This document shows positions 52,025 through 62,339 of a DNA stretch of 64,000 nucleotides, piece after piece; within the stretch, counting starts at the first letter, position 1; every line of letters starts with the position of its first letter. The translations under genes and the position numbers were made by a program. The notes under the pieces were generated by a model. That model was not told the origin of the DNA. It saw only the letters and a list, made by a program, of their open reading frames with translations, and ran no database searches. The DNA comes from Micropruina glycogenica. Its GTDB lineage: Bacteria; Actinomycetota; Actinomycetes; Propionibacteriales; Propionibacteriaceae. The stretch lies in assembly GCF_039524395.1 (NCBI RefSeq), contig NZ_BAAAGO010000004.1. One strand, written 5' to 3'.

Positions 52025-53689
52025 TCACAACGCCAAGGCCCGGGCCAGATCTGACCGCAACCGCGCCAGCAGCGCGGCCGCCTCGGCCCGCGCCACCGGC
52101 AGGTCGCGCGACCGCTCGGCGCCGAGCCTGACCTGCAGGTAGCACTTCAGCTTCGGCTCGGTGCCCGACGGACGCACCACGGCCCGCACCCGGGCGCCGG
52201 TAAACAGCAGGCCGTCGGTGGGCGGCAGGTCGGGGCTGCCGAGGGCCAGGTCGACCAGTTGGACGGCCTCGCCGCCCAGTTCGGTGGGCGGCTGCGCACG
52301 CAACCCGTCCATCGCATCGGCGATCAGTGAGACGTCGGCCACCCGGTAGTTCAGCGGTTCGGTGACGCACACGCCGTGGTCGCGGGCCAGGTCGTCGAGC
52401 CGGTCGGCGAGGGTGCGGCCGTCGGCCTTGAGCGCGGCGGTCAGGGCCAGCACCCGCAGCAGCGCCGTGATGCCGTCTTTGTCGGCGACGGCGGCCGGGT
52501 CGGTGCAGTAGCCGAGCGCCTCTTCATAGCCGAAGGCCAGCCCGGGAACCCGCGCGATCCACTTGAAGCCGGTCAGGGTCTGGGCAAACGGCTGGCCGTG
52601 TGCGGCCGCCAGGTCGCCCAACAGGGTGGACGACACGACCGAGCATGCGTACGTGCCGGCCACCCCGGCCTCCAGGGAGGCAGAGCCCAGCAGCCAGCCC
52701 AGTTCGTCGCCGCTCAGCATGCGCCACGAGCCGTCCACCGGGCAGGCCACCGCACAGCGGTCGGCGTCGGGGTCGTTGGCCACGGCGAGGTCGGCGCCCA
52801 CCTCGATCGCGCGGGCCAGCGCGAGGTCGATGGCGCCCGGCTCTTCGGGGTTGGGAAATGCCACGGTCGGAAACGCCGGGTCGGGGGCCGCCTGGGCGTG
52901 CACCAGGTGGGGTGCCGGAAAGCCCGCGGCGGCGGCGGCCTGGGTGACCGCCTCGGTGCCCACGCCGTGCAGCGCGGTGTGCACCCAGGTCACGTCGCGC
53001 GCCGGCGAGTCGGCCACCAGTTGGACGGCGCGGGCCAGGTAGGCCTCGACCAGTTCGTCGCCGAGCGACTCGTAGTCGGTGCGGCGAACGATCTCGGCCA
53101 CGCTGCCCTGCGACGCGAGGGCGATCTGCGCGGCGATGTCGGCGTCGGCGGGTGGCACGATCTGCGAGCCGTCGCCCAGGTAGACCTTGTAGCCGTTGTC
53201 TTGGGGCGGGTTGTGCGATGCGGTGACGATCACGCCCGCGACGCAGCCGTAGTGGCGAATGCCGAACGCCACCACCGGGGTGGGTTGGTGCTGGTGGCAC
53301 AGCAGCGGCTTCAGACCCGCCCCGGCCAGAATCTCGGCGGTGTCGGCGGCGAACACGTCGGAGTTGTACCGGGCGTCGTACCCGATGATCACGCGGCCAC
53401 CGGCCAAGCCCTGGTCGACCAGATACCCGGCGAGCCCAGCTGCGGCGCGGGCCACGACCACGCGGTTCATGCGGCCCGGGCCTGGGCCGAGCGCGCCCCG
53501 CAGCCCGGCGGTGCCGAAGGTGAGCGGCCCGGCGAACGCGTCGGTGATTTCGGCCAGGGCGGACGGGTCGCCGTCGCGGGCCCGATCACGCAAATGGGTC
53601 AGCGCGAGCTGGGTGGCCGGGTCGGGGTCGTCCGTCAGCCAGGCGGTGATCGCGGCTTCGCGGGCGTCGTCGAGGGCCGGGGTCGTCAC
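52025..53689 (-). CDS. Phospho-sugar mutase (phosphomannomutase/phosphopentomutase type)
   Basis: A 554-residue alpha-D-phosphohexomutase. Its four domains show the phosphoserine loop VTASHNPPQDNGYK, the metal loop NDPDADRCAV, the sugar-binding DGITALLRVL region and the phosphate-binding VRPSGTEPKLKCYLQ. GTG at 53689 overlaps the stop of the purine nucleoside phosphorylase gene, so the two are coupled. This coupling suggests the mutase interconverts ribose-1-phosphate and ribose-5-phosphate from nucleoside breakdown, but hexose phosphates cannot be excluded. Confidence 0.93.
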   Translation of the reverse strand: MTTPALDDAREAAITAWLTDDPDPATQLALTHLRDRARDGDPSALAEITDAFAGPLTFGTAGLRGALGPGPGRMNRVVVARAAAGLAGYLVDQGLAGGRVIIGYDARYNSDVFAADTAEILAGAGLKPLLCHQHQPTPVVAFGIRHYGCVAGVIVTASHNPPQDNGYKVYLGDGSQIVPPADADIAAQIALASQGSVAEIVRRTDYESLGDELVEAYLARAVQLVADSPARDVTWVHTALHGVGTEAVTQAAAAAGFPAPHLVHAQAAPDPAFPTVAFPNPEEPGAIDLALARAIEVGADLAVANDPDADRCAVACPVDGSWRMLSGDELGWLLGSASLEAGVAGTYACSVVSSTLLGDLAAAHGQPFAQTLTGFKWIARVPGLAFGYEEALGYCTDPAAVADKDGITALLRVLALTAALKADGRTLADRLDDLARDHGVCVTEPLNYRVADVSLIADAMDGLRAQPPTELGGEAVQLVDLALGSPDLPPTDGLLFTGARVRAVVRPSGTEPKLKCYLQVRLGAERSRDLPVARAEAAALLARLRSDLARALAL

Positions 53690-54477
53690 AGTCGCTCCAG
53701 CAGGCCGCCGAGCAGAGCGCTCAGCCGCGATTGGGCGGCGAGCCCGGCCTCGACCACCTCGGCGTGCGACAGCGGTTGCGCGGCGATGCCCGCCGCCGCG
53801 TTGGTGACCAACGAGATGCCCAGCACCTCGAGCCCGGCCTCGCGGGCGGCGATCGCTTCGAGCGCGGTCGACATGCCCACCAGGGTGCCGCCGATCGCCC
53901 GGGCCATGCGCACCTCGGCCGGAGTTTCGTAGGCGGGGCCGTGAAACTGGCAATAGATGCCTTCTTCGAGTGTCGGGTCGACGGTCTTGGCCATGTCGCG
54001 CAGGGCGGGGCTGTACACATCGGTCAGGTCGACGAAACGAGGCCCGACCAGGGGAGTGGCGCCGGTCAGGTTGATGTGGTCGGCCAGCAGCACGGGGGCA
54101 CCGGCCGGGTGGCTGATGCCGCCGCAACCGTTGGTGAGCACCAGCCGCCGAGCACCGGCCGCAGCGGCGGTGCGAACGCCGTGCACCACGGGGGCCACCC
54201 CGCGGCCTTCATACAGGTGGGTGCGTCCGGTGAACACCGCGGCCACCGAGCCGGCGGGGGTGCGCACCAGCCGCAGGTCGCCGCCGTGGCCGGCGACCAC
54301 GGGGGCGCTGAAGCCGGGCAGCTCGGCGAGCGGACACTCGTCCAGGTGCTCGCCCAACCCTTCGGCCGCCTGCGCCCAACCCGAACCCAGCACCAGGGCC
54401 AGGTCGATGGCGTCGACGCCGAAACGGGTGCGCAGGGCGTCGGCGGCCTGCTCAGCCAGAACGTAGGGATCGCTCAC
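53686..54477 (-). CDS. punA: Purine-nucleoside phosphorylase
   Basis: A 263-residue trimeric-type enzyme that splits purine nucleosides with phosphate. Motifs are LALVLGSGWAQAAE, GRTHLYEGRG, LTNGCGGISHPAG, FHGPAYETPAEVRMAR, GMSTALEAIAAREAG and the base-binding SLVTNAAAGI. GTG at 54477 lies 7 nt after TATCGT on this strand, which fits leaderless initiation. It forms an operon with the phosphosugar mutase. Together with the nucleoside importer and cytidine deaminase near 37-43 kb it makes a salvage route. Confidence 0.95.
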   Translation of the reverse strand: MSDPYVLAEQAADALRTRFGVDAIDLALVLGSGWAQAAEGLGEHLDECPLAELPGFSAPVVAGHGGDLRLVRTPAGSVAAVFTGRTHLYEGRGVAPVVHGVRTAAAAGARRLVLTNGCGGISHPAGAPVLLADHINLTGATPLVGPRFVDLTDVYSPALRDMAKTVDPTLEEGIYCQFHGPAYETPAEVRMARAIGGTLVGMSTALEAIAAREAGLEVLGISLVTNAAAGIAAQPLSHAEVVEAGLAAQSRLSALLGGLLERL

Positions 54478-54545
54478 AGCAGTGACGATATCGGCTGCGG
54501 TTCAGCGCCGCGCAGATCGCAGCGGTCGACCCGTGAGCAACGTGA

Positions 54546-54601
54546 CTGCCTTTGTGACACGTCACTGCCTGCACGCGGGCAGTTGCGTGTCACAAAGGCA
54601 G
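54546..54601. terminator. Long nested palindrome after the DUF gene
   Basis: Perfect 16-nt arms CTGCCTTTGTGACACG (54546-54561) and CGTGTCACAAAGGCAG (54586-54601) enclose 24 nt that hold an inner stem ACTGCC/GGCAGT. ACGT blocks outside the arms extend the pairing. It begins immediately after the minus-strand stop codon at 54602-54604 and separates that gene from punA. Termination is likely, though the structure is longer than needed and could be a mobile-repeat remnant. Confidence 0.7.
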
Positions 54602-55054
54602 CTACGTGGCGGCGATGTCGTCGTGACCGATGTCTTCGTCGTCGTCATCGACCGGACGCAGCCCGAACGTGCGACCCTCTCGCCGCCGGGGCAGCTGGCC
54701 GACCAGGTACAGCAGGGCGAACCCGAGGCTCAGCCACATCAGCGCCTGGCCGAGCGGCAACAGCGCGTCGAGGCCCGTGAACAGGCCCACCGCCATGGCC
54801 AGCACGCCCGCCACGGTGACGGCCGCCGCGACCACGAGCACCACCCGGGTGGCGGTGGTCAACTGCGGCAGCCGGCCCAGCACGTGCATCACGCCGAGGG
54901 CGAGCGCCCCCGACAGCGGCACCGAGTACAACTGCAGCAGCCGCCGCTGCAGCAGGGTGTGTTCGGGTAGCCCGAACGCGATCATCAGCACTGAGACCAG
55001 CACCAGCAGCCCGACGAGCACGCCGAGAGTGAGACTGGAACGGTCGCGGGGCAC
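54602..55054 (-). CDS. Four-helix membrane protein, unknown
   Basis: A 150-residue protein with four hydrophobic segments (about residues 8-28, 45-62, 70-92 and 103-121) and an acidic C-terminus (RPVDDDDEDIGHDD). I do not recognise a family. GTG at 55054 lies 6 nt after TAGGCT on this strand, suggesting a leaderless transcript, which supports it being a real gene. It is divergent from the GH114 gene; a strong palindrome follows its stop. Confidence 0.72.
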   Translation of the reverse strand: MPRDRSSLTLGVLVGLLVLVSVLMIAFGLPEHTLLQRRLLQLYSVPLSGALALGVMHVLGRLPQLTTATRVVLVVAAAVTVAGVLAMAVGLFTGLDALLPLGQALMWLSLGFALLYLVGQLPRRREGRTFGLRPVDDDDEDIGHDDIAAT

Positions 55055-55117
55055 TCGCCGAGCCTACTGGTGGCGCTGGTCGGGTGGGCGCACGGGCCGG
55101 GCTGTCACCATGGTGTG

Positions 55118-56014
55118 ATGAGCCCGGGCGTGCGGCGGAGGGTGATGTCGAGGTTCGGCACCGCTCTCGGTTGCCTGCTGCTGGTCGGTTGCCTGCTGCT
55201 GGTCGGTTGCGTCTCAGCGCTCGCCGTCCCGGTGCCGTCCGGGCCGGCGACCAGCGCGCCGCCGGCGTCGGAACCACCGACCGACGGTGCCACCCCCCGA
55301 GTCGTACGACCGCCCACCGAGGGACGCTTCGACTATCAGTTGGGCGGCGCCTACCCGTTGCCGGCGGGGGTGACGGTGGTGGTGCGCGATCGGCAGGACG
55401 CACCCGCCGCGAACGCCTACAGCATCTGCTACGTGAACGGGTTTCAGGCCCAGCCCGACGCCCGGACGTTCTGGCTGACGCGACACCCCGGCCTGGTGCT
55501 CACCGATCACACCGGCGAGCCGGTGGTCGACGCCGACTGGAACGAGCTGGTTCTCGACACCCGAACGGCGAAGCGCCGCGAGGCCATCGCTGCGATCGTC
55601 GGCGAATGGATCGCCGGGTGCGCCCAGAACGGCTTTCAGGCGGTCGAGATCGACAACCTCGACAGCTACGCGCGCTCGCACGGGGCGATCAGCCAGGCCG
55701 ACAACGTGGCGATGATGGGCCTGTTCGCCGACGTGGCTCACGCGCACGGTCTGGCCATCGCCCAGAAGAACGCCGCCGAGTTGCTGGGCCGCAGGGCTGC
55801 GCTGAAGACCGACTTCGCCATCGCCGAGCAGTGCAACGAGTACGCCGAGTGCGACGCCTACGTGGGTGTCTATGGCGGCCGGGTGTTCGTGATCGAGTAT
55901 CGCGACGACGCCTTCGCGAAGGGCTGCCGCGCGTTCCCTCAGTTGATGATCGTGCGCCGTGATCTCGACCTGCTGCCGGCCGGCGCGAAGGGCCACCTCT
56001 ACCGGCACTGCTGA
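55118..56014 (+). CDS. GH114 (endo-alpha-1,4-polygalactosaminidase-like) lipoprotein
   Basis: An exported protein of 298 residues from ATG 55118, or 289 from ATG 55145. The signal region contains a tandemly duplicated lipobox (GCLLLVGCLLLVGC). A Pro/Thr linker leads into a GH114 TIM-barrel-like domain: YPLPAGVTVVVRDRQ, ICYVNGFQAQPDA, the acidic pair in AVEIDNLDSYAR, FAIAEQCNEYAECDAY and VFVIEYRDDAF. The family cleaves galactosamine-rich exopolysaccharides. It precedes the LpdA-like gene by 34 bp on the same strand. Confidence 0.88.
   Translation: MSPGVRRRVMSRFGTALGCLLLVGCLLLVGCVSALAVPVPSGPATSAPPASEPPTDGATPRVVRPPTEGRFDYQLGGAYPLPAGVTVVVRDRQDAPAANAYSICYVNGFQAQPDARTFWLTRHPGLVLTDHTGEPVVDADWNELVLDTRTAKRREAIAAIVGEWIAGCAQNGFQAVEIDNLDSYARSHGAISQADNVAMMGLFADVAHAHGLAIAQKNAAELLGRRAALKTDFAIAEQCNEYAECDAYVGVYGGRVFVIEYRDDAFAKGCRAFPQLMIVRRDLDLLPAGAKGHLYRHC
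55169..55204 (+). repeat. 18-bp tandem duplication in the lipobox
   Basis: The unit GGTTGCCTGCTGCTGGTC occurs twice in tandem (55169-55186, 55187-55204) and is followed by its first six bases. It is in frame and encodes a repeated GCLLLV block, giving three closely spaced cysteines, two with a good lipobox. Confidence 0.9.
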
Positions 56015-56048
56015 CGCGACCGTAACGCGCGGGTGCCAGAATGCCCCT

Positions 56049-57458
56049 GTGACGAACGTGGTGATCATCGGCGGTGGGCCCGGGGGCTACGAGGCGGCAT
56101 TGGTGGCCGCCCAGTTGGGCGGTGCCGTAACGCTGATCGAGCGCAGAGGGCTGGGCGGGGCGGCGGTGCTCACCGACGTGGTGCCGTCCAAGACCCTGAT
56201 CGCCACCGCCGAGGTGATGACCACCATGCGCGGTGCCCATGAGCTGGGCCTGCGGGTGGGCGACCTGGCAGACCTCACCGACGCCTTTCACGTCGACCTG
56301 GCCGCCGTCAACCAGCGGGTGCTGGCCCTGGCGGCGACCCAGTCCACCGACATCGAAGGCCGGCTGCGCAGCGAGGGCGTCCGGTTGATCGACGGCGTCG
56401 GCAGGCTGTACGGCACCGAGCACGTCGTCGCGACGACCGACGAGGGCGAGGAGCGGCTGCCCGCCGACATCATTCTGGTGGCCACCGGCACCACGCCCCG
56501 CGAACTGCCGGCCGCCCGTCCCGACGGCGAACGCATTCTGAACTGGACGCAGTTGTACAACCTGCGGGCACTGCCCGAGCGGCTGATCGTGGTGGGCTCG
56601 GGTGTGACCGGTGCCGAGTTCGCCAGCGCCTACAACGCCCTGGGGGCCGACGTGGTGCTGGTGAGTTCGCGGCACCAGGTGCTGCCCGGCGAAGACGACG
56701 AGGCCGCCCGCGTGGTTCAGCAGGCGTTCGAGCGCAGCGGCATGACCATCGTGTCGCGAAGCCGCGCCGAAGCCGCCGAGGTGGTGGGCGACGAGGTGGT
56801 GGTGCACCTGGCCGACGGCCGCACGATCACCGGTTCGCACTGCCTGATGGCGGTCGGGTCGGTGCCCAACACGGCCGAGATCGGGCTGACCGAGGCGGGT
56901 GTGCAGCTCGACGATCGCGGCTACGTCACCGTCGACAAGGTGTCGCGCACCACGGCGCGCGGGGTGTACGCCGCCGGCGACTGCACCGGCGTGTTCGCGC
57001 TGGCCTCGGTGGCCGCGATGCAGGGGCGCATCGCCATGTGGCACTCGCTCGGTGACGCGGTGGGCCCGCTCGACCTGCGCACCGTCTGCGCCAACGTGTT
57101 CACCGCGCCCGAAATCGCCACCGTGGGGGTCACTCAGGTCGAGGTCGACGCCGGGTTGTCGAACGCGCTGGGCGTGATGCTGCCCCTGCACACCAACCCG
57201 CGGGCCAAGATGCGCGGCATTCACGACGGCTTCGTCAAGGTGTTCTGCCTACCCACCACCGGCATCATCGTGGGCGGAGTCGTGGTGGCACCGATCGCGA
57301 GTGAACTGATCGAAAGCCTGTCGATGGCGGTGCGGGCCAAGCTGACCGTCGACCAGTTGGCGCAGAGCTTCACGGTGTACCCGTCGTTGTCGGGGTCGAT
57401 CGCAGAGGCCGGGCGTCGGCTGCACACGCACTCGGCCGAGCGGCGCGCCGGCTACTGA
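56049..57458 (+). CDS. lpdA: LpdA-like NAD(P)H-quinone dehydrogenase
   Basis: A 469-residue FAD flavoprotein of the disulfide-reductase superfamily. It has the FAD-binding IIGGGPGGYEAALVAAQLG, the NAD-binding VVGSGVTGAEFASAYNALGA and the second FAD motif YAAGDCTG. Where lipoamide dehydrogenases have the redox CxxxxC pair, this protein has GGAAVLTDVVPSKT, without either Cys, and the C-terminal His-Glu pair is also absent. That fits the mycobacterial LpdA group, which reduces quinones, not lipoamide. GTG at 56049 is chosen from the FAD motif position. Confidence 0.9.
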   Translation: MTNVVIIGGGPGGYEAALVAAQLGGAVTLIERRGLGGAAVLTDVVPSKTLIATAEVMTTMRGAHELGLRVGDLADLTDAFHVDLAAVNQRVLALAATQSTDIEGRLRSEGVRLIDGVGRLYGTEHVVATTDEGEERLPADIILVATGTTPRELPAARPDGERILNWTQLYNLRALPERLIVVGSGVTGAEFASAYNALGADVVLVSSRHQVLPGEDDEAARVVQQAFERSGMTIVSRSRAEAAEVVGDEVVVHLADGRTITGSHCLMAVGSVPNTAEIGLTEAGVQLDDRGYVTVDKVSRTTARGVYAAGDCTGVFALASVAAMQGRIAMWHSLGDAVGPLDLRTVCANVFTAPEIATVGVTQVEVDAGLSNALGVMLPLHTNPRAKMRGIHDGFVKVFCLPTTGIIVGGVVVAPIASELIESLSMAVRAKLTVDQLAQSFTVYPSLSGSIAEAGRRLHTHSAERRAGY

Positions 57459-57499
57459 GTCGTTCTCTTGATCGATCGAACCGTCACCGCCGGCCGCAG

Positions 57500-57527
57500 G
57501 GTTTCGACAACCCCGACCAGCGACTGC
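57500..57527. repeat. Degraded family B repeat
   Basis: One copy, GGTTTCGACAACCCCGACCA followed by GCGAC, with three changes relative to other family B units. It lies between the LpdA-like gene and the convergent small membrane protein gene. Confidence 0.6.
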
Positions 57528-57536
57528 GCAGCCGGC

Positions 57537-58175
57537 TCAGCTGCGGCTGCTGACGATGTCGGCCACCAGGGTGCTGCCCCGCCACGACGCGTAATAGCCC
57601 CGCGCCCAGCCGGCGTAGGTGGGCCCGCCCTCCCAGTAGGGCACCCGTCGATCGCCGCGCTCGACGGTGCGAATGTAGGGGTCGGCGCCGGCTTCGACGC
57701 GGGCGGCGTCGGCGGCGCAGGCCGGCACGCTGCGGCTCTGCCAGCCGATGTTGCGGGTGGACGGCCCGTGGCCAGGGTTGAAGAAACACGGCGGACGTCG
57801 GGTCGGCAGCGGCTCGCCGGCCGCGCGAGCCATCAGCCGGGCGACGGTCCAGCGGCCCTTTTCGAGGTTCTCGGTGACCAGGCTCAACTCGTCGGGCTCG
57901 CTCGCCTCGGCCAGGCAGCGGACGGCGCGGGCGTGGGCCGCAGCCGCACTGTCGTAGTCTTCTTGGGCCTGCGGGTCGGTTTCGGCCACGACGGACAGCC
58001 GGGTCAGGGCCTCGGTGAGGCCGACCACGTCGGCCTCGGCGGCGCGTTTGGCCAGGGCGAGTTGCGACTGCTGTTCGGCCCGGGCACGGCGGCCCTGCCA
58101 GGCGCTGCTGCGGGCGATCACGACGAATGCCGTGGCCAAAGCAGCCACGAGCAGCACCACGCCGAGATAGTCCAT
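57537..58175 (-). CDS. Single-pass membrane protein, unknown
   Basis: A 212-residue protein with one N-terminal membrane segment (MDYLGVVLLVAALATAFVVI), a helical region rich in Ala, Glu and Gln (about 25-110) that may form a coiled coil, and a C-terminal region with CFFNPGHGPSTRNIGWQSRS, ACAADAARVEAGADPYIRTV and PYWEGGPTYAGWARGYYASW. I do not recognise the C-terminal domain, which looks like a conserved extracellular or cytoplasmic module with a Cys pair. ATG at 58175 is preferred; GTG at 58190 is possible. Confidence 0.7.
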   Translation of the reverse strand: MDYLGVVLLVAALATAFVVIARSSAWQGRRARAEQQSQLALAKRAAEADVVGLTEALTRLSVVAETDPQAQEDYDSAAAAHARAVRCLAEASEPDELSLVTENLEKGRWTVARLMARAAGEPLPTRRPPCFFNPGHGPSTRNIGWQSRSVPACAADAARVEAGADPYIRTVERGDRRVPYWEGGPTYAGWARGYYASWRGSTLVADIVSSRS

Positions 58176-58277
58176 CTGGCCATTGTGCACACAAAACCTG
58201 GCATGTCACCAAGAAAATTCGATGAATTCCGCCCTTGCGACACAAGCTGAGAAATCTCAACCGTCGCAAGGAAATTC

Positions 58278-60053
58278 TCAGGTGCCGTCGTCGATGCTGC
58301 AGAGCACGGTGCCGCTGGTCACCGTAGCACCCGCCACCGCCGACAGGTTCACGATGCGCCCGGCCCGGTGTGCCGAAATCGGCTGCTCCATCTTCATGGC
58401 CTCGAGCACCACGATCAGGTCGCCCTCGGCGACCTCGTCGCCCTCGCTCACGGCCACCCGCACGATGGTGCCCTGCATGGGTGCGGTGAGGTCGGCCGAC
58501 GCCGCCGCCTGCGGTTTGCCGGCCCCGCCCGATCGCCGTGGCGTCCGCGTCGGTTGAGCCGCGCGGCGGGCGGGTGCCAGTAGGTCGCCCGGCACCGTGA
58601 CCGCCAGCCGACGGCCGTCCACCTCGACGGTGAAGGTCTGCCGTGCGCCGGCCTCGGCCGTGTCGGCGGAGCCCTGGTACGGCTCGACGGTGCCGGTGAA
58701 CTCTGTTTCGATCCAGCGGGTGTGCACCCCGAAAACGCCGTCGGTGCCCACGAAGGCCGGGTCGTCCAGTACGGCCTGCTGGAACGGCAGCACGGTGGGC
58801 ATGCCCTCGATGCTGGTCTCGGCCAACGCCCGCCGCGAGCGCTGCAGAGCCTGGGTGCGGTCGGCGCCGGTGACGATGATCTTGGCCACCAGCGAGTCGA
58901 ACGAGCTCGGCACCGTCATGCCGGCCAGGTAGCCCTCGTCGACCCGGACGCCCGGCCCGGTCGGCGGTTGCCAGGTGGTCAGGGTGCCGGGGGCGGGCAT
59001 GAAGCCGCGGCCGGCGTCCTCGGCGTTGAGCCGGAACTCGATCGAATGGCCGCGCGGAATCGGGTCGTCGTAGCCGAGCGGTTCGCCGGCGGCGATGCGG
59101 AACATCTCGCGTACCAGGTCGAGGCCGGTGACCTCTTCACTGACCGGGTGCTCGACCTGCAGCCGGGTGTTCACCTCCAGAAAGCTGATCGTGCCGTCCT
59201 GGCCGACCAGGAACTCGCAGGTGCCGGCGCCCACGTAGTCGGCCTCGCGCAGAATGGCCTTGCTTGAGCTGTAGAGCCGCTCGATCTGCGCCTCGCTCAG
59301 GAAGGGCGCCGGGGCCTCTTCGACCAGCTTCTGGTGCCGGCGCTGCAGTGAGCAGTCGCGGGTGGAGACCACGACGACGTTGCCGTGCTGATCGGCCAGG
59401 CACTGGGTTTCGACGTGCCGGGGGCGATCCAGGTAGCGCTCGACGAAGCACTCGCCGCGGCCGAAGGCGGTGACCGCCTCCCGGGTGGCCGACTCGAAGA
59501 GCTCGGCCACCTCGTCGAGCTTGCGGGCCACCTTCAGTCCGCGGCCGCCGCCGCCGAAGGCCGCCTTGATGGCGATCGGTAGGCCGTGCTCCTTCGCGAA
59601 GGCGACGACCTCGTCGGCGTCCGCGACGGGGTCGGGCGTGCCGGGCACAAGCGGGGCGCCGACCTTGGCCGCGATGTGCCGGGCCTGCACCTTGTCGCCG
59701 AGGGATTCGATCGCCGAGGGCGGGGGACCGATCCAGGTCAGTCCGGCGTCGATCACGGCCCGGGCGAAGCCGGCGTTCTCGGCCAGGAACCCGTACCCGG
59801 GGTGCACCGCCTGCGCACCGGACTTCTCGGCCACCGCCAGCAGCTTGGCGATGTCGAGATAGGTCTCGGCCGGCGTCGTTCCGCCGAGGGCGAAGGCCTC
59901 GTCGGCGAGCTTGACGAACAGGGAGTCGGCGTCCTGGTCGGCATAGCAGGCCACGCTGCCGATGCCGGCGTCCCGGGCGGCCCGGATCACCCGGACGGCG
60001 ATCTCGCCGCGGTTGGCCACCAGAACCTTGGTGAAGGGCTCCCCGGATGTCAT
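58278..60053 (-). CDS. accA: Acyl-CoA carboxylase alpha subunit (biotin carboxylase + biotin carrier)
   Basis: A 591-residue protein. The biotin carboxylase domain opens VLVANRGEIAVRVIRAARDA and has the ATP-grasp loop AAFGGGGRGLKVA, and the catalytic NTRLQVEHPVSEEVTG; an Ala/Thr/Arg linker precedes a C-terminal biotin carrier domain with Lys554 in LEAMKMEQPI, 37 residues from the end, as usual. It carboxylates biotin for propionyl- or acetyl-CoA carboxylation together with the adjacent beta and epsilon subunits. The three genes form one cluster on the minus strand. Confidence 0.96.
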   Translation of the reverse strand: MTSGEPFTKVLVANRGEIAVRVIRAARDAGIGSVACYADQDADSLFVKLADEAFALGGTTPAETYLDIAKLLAVAEKSGAQAVHPGYGFLAENAGFARAVIDAGLTWIGPPPSAIESLGDKVQARHIAAKVGAPLVPGTPDPVADADEVVAFAKEHGLPIAIKAAFGGGGRGLKVARKLDEVAELFESATREAVTAFGRGECFVERYLDRPRHVETQCLADQHGNVVVVSTRDCSLQRRHQKLVEEAPAPFLSEAQIERLYSSSKAILREADYVGAGTCEFLVGQDGTISFLEVNTRLQVEHPVSEEVTGLDLVREMFRIAAGEPLGYDDPIPRGHSIEFRLNAEDAGRGFMPAPGTLTTWQPPTGPGVRVDEGYLAGMTVPSSFDSLVAKIIVTGADRTQALQRSRRALAETSIEGMPTVLPFQQAVLDDPAFVGTDGVFGVHTRWIETEFTGTVEPYQGSADTAEAGARQTFTVEVDGRRLAVTVPGDLLAPARRAAQPTRTPRRSGGAGKPQAAASADLTAPMQGTIVRVAVSEGDEVAEGDLIVVLEAMKMEQPISAHRAGRIVNLSAVAGATVTSGTVLCSIDDGT

Positions 60054-60083
60054 CTGGACCTGCTTTCGATGGGTGTGTTCGTG

Positions 60084-60316
60084 CTAGTCACGGCGCACGC
60101 TGGCCTTCCAGGCGCCGTGGCCCGGGCTCGGCCGCAGCCGCAGTTGCCGGCTGCGGGAGCGCCAGCCCTGGGTGGTCGGTGTGGGTGCCTCGTCCGGCTG
60201 GTCGGCGGCGGCGTTGAGCAGTGTCAGCAGGGCGGCGGACAGCGCGGCCAACTCCACGTCACTGGGGTGACCGTGCACGATGATGGCTTCCGGCCCGGCC
60301 TTGGCCGCCGCGCCGG

Positions 60317-60320
<4 letters not shown>
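60084..60320 (-). CDS. accE: Acyl-CoA carboxylase epsilon subunit
   Basis: A 78-residue small subunit. GTG at 60320 overlaps the stop of the beta-subunit gene. The N-terminal IIVHGHPSDVELAALSAALL is the signature of actinobacterial carboxylase epsilon subunits; the C-terminus (GWRSRSRQLRLRPSPGHGAW) is basic and ends with KASVRRD. The subunit binds the alpha-beta complex and raises activity in actinomycetes. A longer frame through the beta subunit is rejected. Confidence 0.88.
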
Positions 60321-61888
<1,568 letters not shown>

Positions 61889-62107
61889 GAACGCACCCTA
61901 GTGCCTCGCGGACGACCCGATGACGCGTTCTCCTGACCTGCCACCGACAATGCCGCCGACCGTTCTCACGGAATGAAACCAGCCGCTCGTGATGAGCCGT
62001 CCGGGGCGGCGGATCCATAGCCGCAGCGTATGAGGGCAAGCCATTTTGGTCTTGGTGCGGTCGGGTTCGGCGCCTTTAGGCTCGAGGAAAACCAGCAACC
62101 GAAAGCC

Positions 62108-62311
62108 ATGGCGATGGCCGCTGAAGCCGCCCGGATGAGCCGGGTCCATCCGTCCCCCAGCACCGTTGCGGCGGGACGCGCCCGGGAGTTGCGCGCCCAG
62201 GGTGTCGCGGTGCTCGACCTGACCGTCGGTGAACCCGATTTCGACACCCCCGACAACGTGAAGGCCGCCGGCATCGCCGCCATCGAGCGCGGCGACACCA
62301 AATACACCTCG
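62108..62311 (+). pseudogene. aspC: Truncated aspartate aminotransferase (N-terminal fragment)
   Basis: From ATG 62108 (or 62135) the frame encodes the start of a class I aminotransferase: MSRVHPSPSTVAAGRARELR, VLDLTVGEPDFDTPDNVKAA and IAAIERGDTKYTS. Similarity stops at about 62311, just where the next residues should be the glycine-rich PLP-binding region, and the remaining frame is unlike the family. A -10 TAGGCT remains at 62077-62082. Only about 60 of roughly 400 residues are left. The Doc toxin gene ends on the other strand 29 bp later, so acquisition of the toxin cluster probably removed the rest. Confidence 0.8.
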
Positions 62312-62339
62312 GCGCGTCGCGCCTCGTCCAGGGGTGCGC

